This document shows, piece after piece, positions 58,907 through 64,000 of a stretch of 64,000 nt of DNA (its first letter is position 1; every line of letters begins with the position of its first letter). This DNA is from Marsupella aquatica (taxonomy: Eukaryota; Marchantiophyta), in the NCBI GenBank assembly GCA_973895155.1, contig OZ316893.1:7502001-7566000 (forward strand), written 5' to 3'. Position numbers and translations under genes: made by a program. A model generated the notes under the pieces. It searched no databases and had not been told where the DNA came from. It was given only the letters and a program-made list of their open reading frames with translations.

Positions 58907-60238
58907 TCAAGTTGCCATTCGACTGAATTTGGTACCAATCTCTGTCACAGAAGAATCGCTTATGGCAGTGCACTCTGTGGATACCTCATGAAAAGAGTCA
59001 CTCGTGCCACTAGACTCTGCAGTTTCCTCAAGTGAGGTCTGAGGGCTCGATTCCCTGCTTAGCTTCATGATGTACGCTACACAAGAAAAGACGGCTGAAA
59101 TTTGTCGAGGGTCTAATTTTCTGCTTTCTTTGCCAGAAATAAGGACCAGGTTACTGTCTTGGTCGTAAAGCCGCCGCCCTGATATATCTGGAGTTAATTT
59201 ACTGAAACGCCATTGCCACCCGTCACTGAGAACGAAAAAGACAGGGCCTCCGCTACCACCAACACCGAGCCCCTTTTCTTTTCTGAGGTTGAGGGACACC
59301 GCAGCTTGAGCGAGGGCTTGTTTATAAGCTTCGTCAAACTCAAGGCCTGTCTTCACAGCAACTATGTGGACATCAGCATCTGGAGGATTTAATCTATCAT
59401 CCATAGAATGTCCAACTACCAAATCTCCTATGCCAGAATACCTCACATAAAGAATTGAATTCTTTAGTCGCCGGTTCTGGATACACGAGAGAACAGTTTC
59501 TTCGTCGACACACAGCGAACTCTTTCCATCTGCAATGCTGTCAACAGCATATTGTAGAATTGTCGAAACCATGAATCGTCTGGAACTCTCTAGGCGGAGA
59601 GTATTATTGCGAGCAAAAACCTCGAGAGTTATTAGCATCTCTGCCGGTGCATCCATCAAAGCAGCTTCTTTCACTATTTCCCACCGGGCTCTATCTTTTA
59701 CAATGTGGAAATCTTCTAGAAATTGAAAATAATCCATCGAAGGATCAGAGAAACTAATTTCCAAATCCGCAGTGGCCTTTCTTCTCACTATCCATTTATG
59801 TAGTTGCGATGTTGTAAATGTATTCCAACTGAATCCATTAGGTCTTTCAATGATGGGAAAAAGGTCAAAACCGTCCTTGTAAAAGAGGGCCATAGGGTCT
59901 CCAAGATGATGCATCAGAGAGCGCATGTTCACACGCTCTCCATAAAGCTCAACGTTCATTGTCATGAACGGCTCACTTTCCTTCCATTCGTAAAATTGAA
60001 CAGTCACTAAACTCTTGGCGAAAAACTCCGCCTTCAACTCTTTAATCTCCTTCAACGGTTTTGCGAGCGCTTCACTCTTGGCGAAAAGCTCCGCTTTCAA
60101 CTCTTGAATCTTCTTCAACTGTTCTGCGAGCGTCCCGGGGGCTTCTGTGAGCGGCTGAGAGTTGCCTGTTGTCTGAGAGTTGCCTGTTGTCGCACCCGAC
60201 TGCCTTCGTCTCCTTCGTCTCTTTTTGCTCCCGGCCAT
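58907..60238 (-). CDS. 443-codon intronless ORF, putative PD-(D/E)XK-like protein
   Basis: ATG at 60238 gives MAGSKKRRRRRRQSG, a strong nuclear-localisation-like basic start. Residues about 33-75 are a coiled coil built from two related segments (LKKIQELKAELFAKS and LKEIKELKAEFFAKS). The body has HKWIVRRKATADLEISFSDP and, at about 285-350, DADVHIVAVKTG, then EAYKQALAQAAVSL, then GPVFFVLSDGWQWRFSKL. That succession (acidic residue, V-x-K strand, Q-rich helix, 'tDG..w.F' strand) resembles the restriction-endonuclease-like domains of Crinkler-type and related eukaryotic proteins. The assignment is tentative. The tail is serine/threonine-rich. The intact frame amid decayed DNA suggests a functional gene or a recent arrival. 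Confidence 0.65.
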   Translation of the reverse strand: MAGSKKRRRRRRQSGATTGNSQTTGNSQPLTEAPGTLAEQLKKIQELKAELFAKSEALAKPLKEIKELKAEFFAKSLVTVQFYEWKESEPFMTMNVELYGERVNMRSLMHHLGDPMALFYKDGFDLFPIIERPNGFSWNTFTTSQLHKWIVRRKATADLEISFSDPSMDYFQFLEDFHIVKDRARWEIVKEAALMDAPAEMLITLEVFARNNTLRLESSRRFMVSTILQYAVDSIADGKSSLCVDEETVLSCIQNRRLKNSILYVRYSGIGDLVVGHSMDDRLNPPDADVHIVAVKTGLEFDEAYKQALAQAAVSLNLRKEKGLGVGGSGGPVFFVLSDGWQWRFSKLTPDISGRRLYDQDSNLVLISGKESRKLDPRQISAVFSCVAYIMKLSRESSPQTSLEETAESSGTSDSFHEVSTECTAISDSSVTEIGTKFSRMAT

Positions 60239-62234
60239 TTCTGCTTTCGAGCTCTCCCCACCCTTCTCTTCTATGAGCTCCCTGAGCGCCGACAGTACGT
60301 TCGGAGAAACTCTAGAATTGGAATTTCAAGACCAACTTTCAAGACTGCCGTCGTCTCCTTGCTGGCCATCTCTGTTCTCGAGCTCTCTATCTAGAAGGTA
60401 CTTAAGATAACACAACCCCTTCATAAGTAAGTACATAAAGACTTGCAAGAGACGGTGGCCCAGTTGGACAATCGGAGATCCCAGCCGCATGACCATATCC
60501 AAATTCTGGACCTCTTACCCGGAGTGTCTTGAATATCGACATCAAGCCACATCTCCTGCCTCACCATCCGTGCAAGCTCCGTGGTCCTTTCATTTCTGAT
60601 CGAAAATAGCATGTCCATATCCAATCTGGACCTCTTACCCGGACTGTCTTGAATATAAACTCGACATCAAGCCATTCATGCAATCCCAGACAGGTGCCGT
60701 GCTCTGTTTCTTTTCCAACCAAAAATAGTCACTTCCTCGAAAAATAGTCACTTCCTCGCATGATTTGTGGATTTCTGATTTTAGCATGTACTTTGGAGAT
60801 CTTAGTCCATTGACAGGAAAAACGCATGATCTGTATTTCTGATTTTAGCATGTGCTTTGGAGATTTTAGTCCATTAACAGAAAAACCATTTGCGTGGCAG
60901 AATGACACGCTACTCTAAGAGTTGCGTGAAAGAACGTTATTTGGGGATGGTTGCCGTCGAGCTTACAATAGTTTGTGCAAAGGATGGAGAATTAATCTAG
61001 GATCGTAATTTACGACGAGTGTGAAAGCCATTTCCTAACCAAATCCTTGTCCGTTACAAACTTGGTTAAGCTCTTGTTGTGAGGTCCCCAAACCTTGGCT
61101 GCAAATATAAATATCTTGGGAGGTCTTTATTTTGATATCAAACTCGAGTGTGCACCTGTTCAATTCCTGTACTCCATCAGATACATCGTTTACAATGTGA
61201 ATCGATTGCTATCCACTCACATGGCTGCAGCTTTATTTTAATAATCTACAGTCGTTGTAAGTGCCAAGGACGCACCGGCCTTTGATAGTGGGGAACACAT
61301 CAAGTATTCAGAAACACTGGAAGGGCCAGTAGCTGATACAGAAGGATAGCTTTGGCTTTGTAATTCTTTCAACAGTGCTGAATCACCACGATCCATTTGC
61401 TTTGTTTATTAAAGCCTGTACATTAGCCGTCCTTTCATGATAACTCATTTTTCTACTCTCCTCAACCTTTTACATTGAGAATGTTGTTCTGGAAATCCAG
61501 GAGCTGCACAGACACTCGTTGCAGTCAAGATATCAAGCACATTCAGATATCAAGGTCCGGAAATAGGAGCAATTTCATGCTTTTAAATTCAGTCACTCTC
61601 AGCTTTGGTTCAAATGCAATGCCTGCTCAACATGGAGGCAACTTAATCTGAGATTTTCACGGATGTTTGTGAGAGGTTGTGCCAGAATTTCGCTGGCATC
61701 TCATGACAGAAAAACACGAGAAAACAATTTCCTCCAAGCAACAAATCTTACGGTAGACATCCACAGACTAGCAGGTGCAAAGAGCCGAAAATTCGTAAGG
61801 TAGAGAGCAGGCCTGGCCACCTGCTGTCCGCTTCATCCCAGTGCCACGGCCCAATAGCCTTATTCAGATCAGGCCATCTCCATCGTTCTTTGACGGGCTT
61901 TTCAAATACTCAGTATCATCAGAAACTCCCATTTAAAACCCTAAGAGAGGACAAAATGCCAATGCCAATTAGTTCAATATCCACGAGTGAACTGATCCCT
62001 GGTTGCTTGGATGCATGAAAACGAAACTGTTGGGTGACCGCATCACCTCAATTGCGTGTGCGGAAACCAACAAGAGTAGATACAGACACTGATACTGGAT
62101 ATTGTTCACACGAGCCTGACTTTTGAAACATTTTGCATCTAAACCCATTCGCATGGAAATGGGCATGCACTTACAAGTTGACATTAAGATTGCCGTCGCC
62201 TTTTGCCTGTTGTATTCTTTGCGTTGGAAGTCAA
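60239..62234. other. Intergenic region with two small tandem duplications
   Basis: TGGACCTCTTACCCGGA.TGT with CTTGAATAT...CGACATCAAGCCA occurs at about 60508 and 60630. CATGAT.TGT..ATTTCTGATTTTAGCATGT occurs at about 60758 and 60825. The first 200 bases upstream of 60238 are the likely promoter and 5' UTR of the 443-codon ORF; no clear TATA box. No other gene is seen. Confidence 0.5.
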
Positions 62235-64000
62235 CTAATTGTCCCAGTAATCTAGCAGTCGGGCAATGTGCTTCAAAAGCTCGTCTTTGCCTTGCCCAGT
62301 TGTAGAACTTGTCATGATCCAGGGGGGTGTTTGGGCATATGACTCGTGAAGTTGCTTCTCAAACTCTGCAACATTCTCATCAGGCGGCTTCCCTCCATTT
62401 TTCCTTTTCTTCCTCCTGTCGCACTTGGTGAATACAATAGTGACAGGAATCTACAACAACATATTCCCACAGGGATAAGTAGGCAGCAGAACTCAGTGAC
62501 ACCCAAAAATATCCAGAACAACCGGCGGCTCCTTTCAGCTTATTAGCACTAGCAGACCGTCGAAAGCAAGTTTGCATTGCAATTCGGACAGTTACACTCA
62601 AAGAGAAACGTTCACTGAAAATAAATGCAAACAATCCATCGGGAACTAACTACCTTATTCCTCCCCAGCCAATCAGCGCAGTCAAGATCAATCTGCAGTG
62701 GGGGGATGCTTGCATCCACAAGAAGTAATACCGACACCAATGTCTTGCGGTGGAGGAAGTAGGCCTTTGTGAAATCATTCCACTCTGTCTTTACCACCAC
62801 AGGGGCTTTGGCATACCTGGGAACATTAATGGCACAGTACGACGGACGAAATTTCGTCAAAGAAAAAGTAAATACTTTTCAAAAAGCACAAAATGTGAAC
62901 CCCAGATCATGGAATGAGTTTGCAATTCCAACCAGGCACTATGGACAATTAAGATCTATTGATCGGTAGAGGATCCAATTTTCTGTCACAATTTTCTGTA
63001 CAGACCAGACTCTCCTTCACACCTCCCGCTCTGTGTTCACCGAAGATTTGAGGCGATAGGTAGCAGCGCATGAGGAGAAAGTCAACCCGAAAGAGACTTT
63101 CATAAGACGCCAATACTGTCCCCTATGTATTTTCGCTGAGACAGGATGAAACTCTCATATAGACTGATGATTCTACATATAAACTTACTCCTCGCGAACG
63201 TTCAAAAGCATTACCCATAGCCAGGCAAATCCACCAGGTACCAGCTCTTATTTATGCGAAAATGATTTATTAGTTGAGTTTTGCCTGCACAAATCATTTC
63301 AACAAATCTTCAGCCTTCAAAAGAAATCAGTAAGAACCCACCTTTTATCAAAGAATCTCATGAAATTAAGGCACTGAATCTTTATCTCCAATCACGATAC
63401 GTACACAATCCCCTAAACAACCACTATCAAAAGACTCATCCAATGAGAACGCGACAACGGTCTATGTACCAGATTCCTGGCGTTGGACTGCCTACGCTCA
63501 AGACCCTCAACGACATCAAATACTACGACTGCAATAAAGGAAAGAGCATACCAGGCCTCTTAGAAGTTTGTGCCATCTCCTTCCTGTTCACCAGGGCATT
63601 AATTAACGATGACTTCCCAACATTCGACCGCCCTACCAAAGCGAACTCAGGGAGCCCATCCTTCGGACATTCAGACTCCCGAGGACTACTTTTAATGAAC
63701 TCAACTTCTTTTATTAAGTGACGTCGTCCCATGTTTACATCCATGACAATATTTGATCCTGGTAGCTTCCTCATATTCCCCTCTAGTTTGCTGACATCAA
63801 TTTCGCTCGAGGTCGTTCGTCCAACCTCCTGCAAAGATCTTTCTTCTACCATCGTTGTTTCTTCAGTAGAGAACGACGCCAACACTCTTGAAGTGGCTGC
63901 AGCAGCTCTGACATGTGCTCTACCAGCCAAAGTTCTAGAAAAAACTAGGGATAACTCCTTCGCGGGACAAAAATCTTTCCAGCCTGAAAATCGATTATGA
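62235..64000 (-). CDS. Organelle-targeted EngB/YihA-type GTPase (5' partial)
   Basis: Exons, in gene order: >64000-63552, 63284-63215, 62816-62654 and 62450-62235 (stop TAG at 62237-62235). All junctions are GT-AG and in phase. Circularly unpermuted TRAFAC GTPase motifs: G1 [10 protein letters not shown]2-like TSKRPGGKTQ across the first splice, G3 DLPGYG across the second, G4 TKCD, G5-like [12 protein letters not shown]. The N-terminus is serine/alanine/arginine-rich ([20 protein letters not shown]), consistent with a plastid or mitochondrial transit peptide; its start lies beyond the window. Family members help assemble the large ribosomal subunit; plant homologues are nuclear genes for plastid/mitochondrial proteins and one is embryo-essential in Arabidopsis. 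No lesions are seen. Confidence 0.95.

Noticed and set aside
63731-64000. Plus-strand open frame at the right edge
   Set aside because: It is the antisense of the EngB first exon, whose motifs and splicing are clear on the minus strand.
1-64000. CRISPR arrays, bacterial operons, tRNA or rRNA genes
   Set aside because: No regularly spaced short repeats, no Shine-Dalgarno-led gene strings and no tRNA or rRNA sequence recognised; the window is eukaryotic nuclear DNA.

Overview
The window is nuclear DNA of a land plant. It has spliceosomal introns with GT-AG borders, plant-type transposons of every major class (CACTA, MULE-like, MITEs, LINE, Copia, Gypsy-like) and, at the right edge, a four-exon organelle-targeted EngB-type GTPase gene. 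Gene density is very low and most of the sequence is nested and decaying mobile DNA. I cannot name the species; a non-flowering plant or a gymnosperm is possible, but that is a guess.

1-20.2 kb holds three diverged copies of one unusual multi-exon gene: copy 1 (+, 5' end outside the window), copy 2 (+, decayed) and copy 3 (-, with its start). Assembled from copy 3, the product has an N-terminal ParB/sulfiredoxin-like motif (FDGNHRLYSW), a long plant-specific middle, and a C-terminal segment that looks like the SAM-binding half of a class-beta DNA N6-adenine/N4-cytosine methyltransferase (IDWTVGSGSTF...FVIGLEN). About 28 copies of a 15-bp palindrome, consensus TAGCGCCNGGCGCTA, lie in the introns and flanks of these copies and I found none elsewhere in the window. 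A Gypsy-like fragment (7.9-12.9 kb) separates copies 2 and 3, and two MITEs sit inside exons of copy 3.

20.2-30 kb holds LTR-retroelement remnants, tandem repeats, one end of a CACTA-like element and a 5'-truncated LINE with a 1200-codon open frame and target duplications. 30.07-40.13 kb is a MITE (4-bp duplication AGGA) into which a complete 9.7-kb CACTA element (3-bp duplication ACC) has inserted. The CACTA element encodes a TNP2-type transposase, a TnpA-like protein and, unexpectedly, a SET-domain protein. A second, decayed SET-bearing relative lies at 40.3-41.56 kb.

41.56-50.87 kb is a decayed Copia element in minus orientation, bounded by 302-bp repeats. Between its gag end and its right repeat lie two head-to-tail units of about 1.2 kb, each with a 205-210-nt core of five hairpins. 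The stems differ between units by compensatory changes, which suggests a structured RNA. 50.9-58.9 kb has no intact gene, only short pieces resembling a short-chain dehydrogenase and an acyl-CoA synthetase. 58.9-60.2 kb is an intact single-exon 443-codon ORF, possibly related to PD-(D/E)XK nucleases. 62.2-64 kb is the EngB gene, the only clear housekeeping gene.
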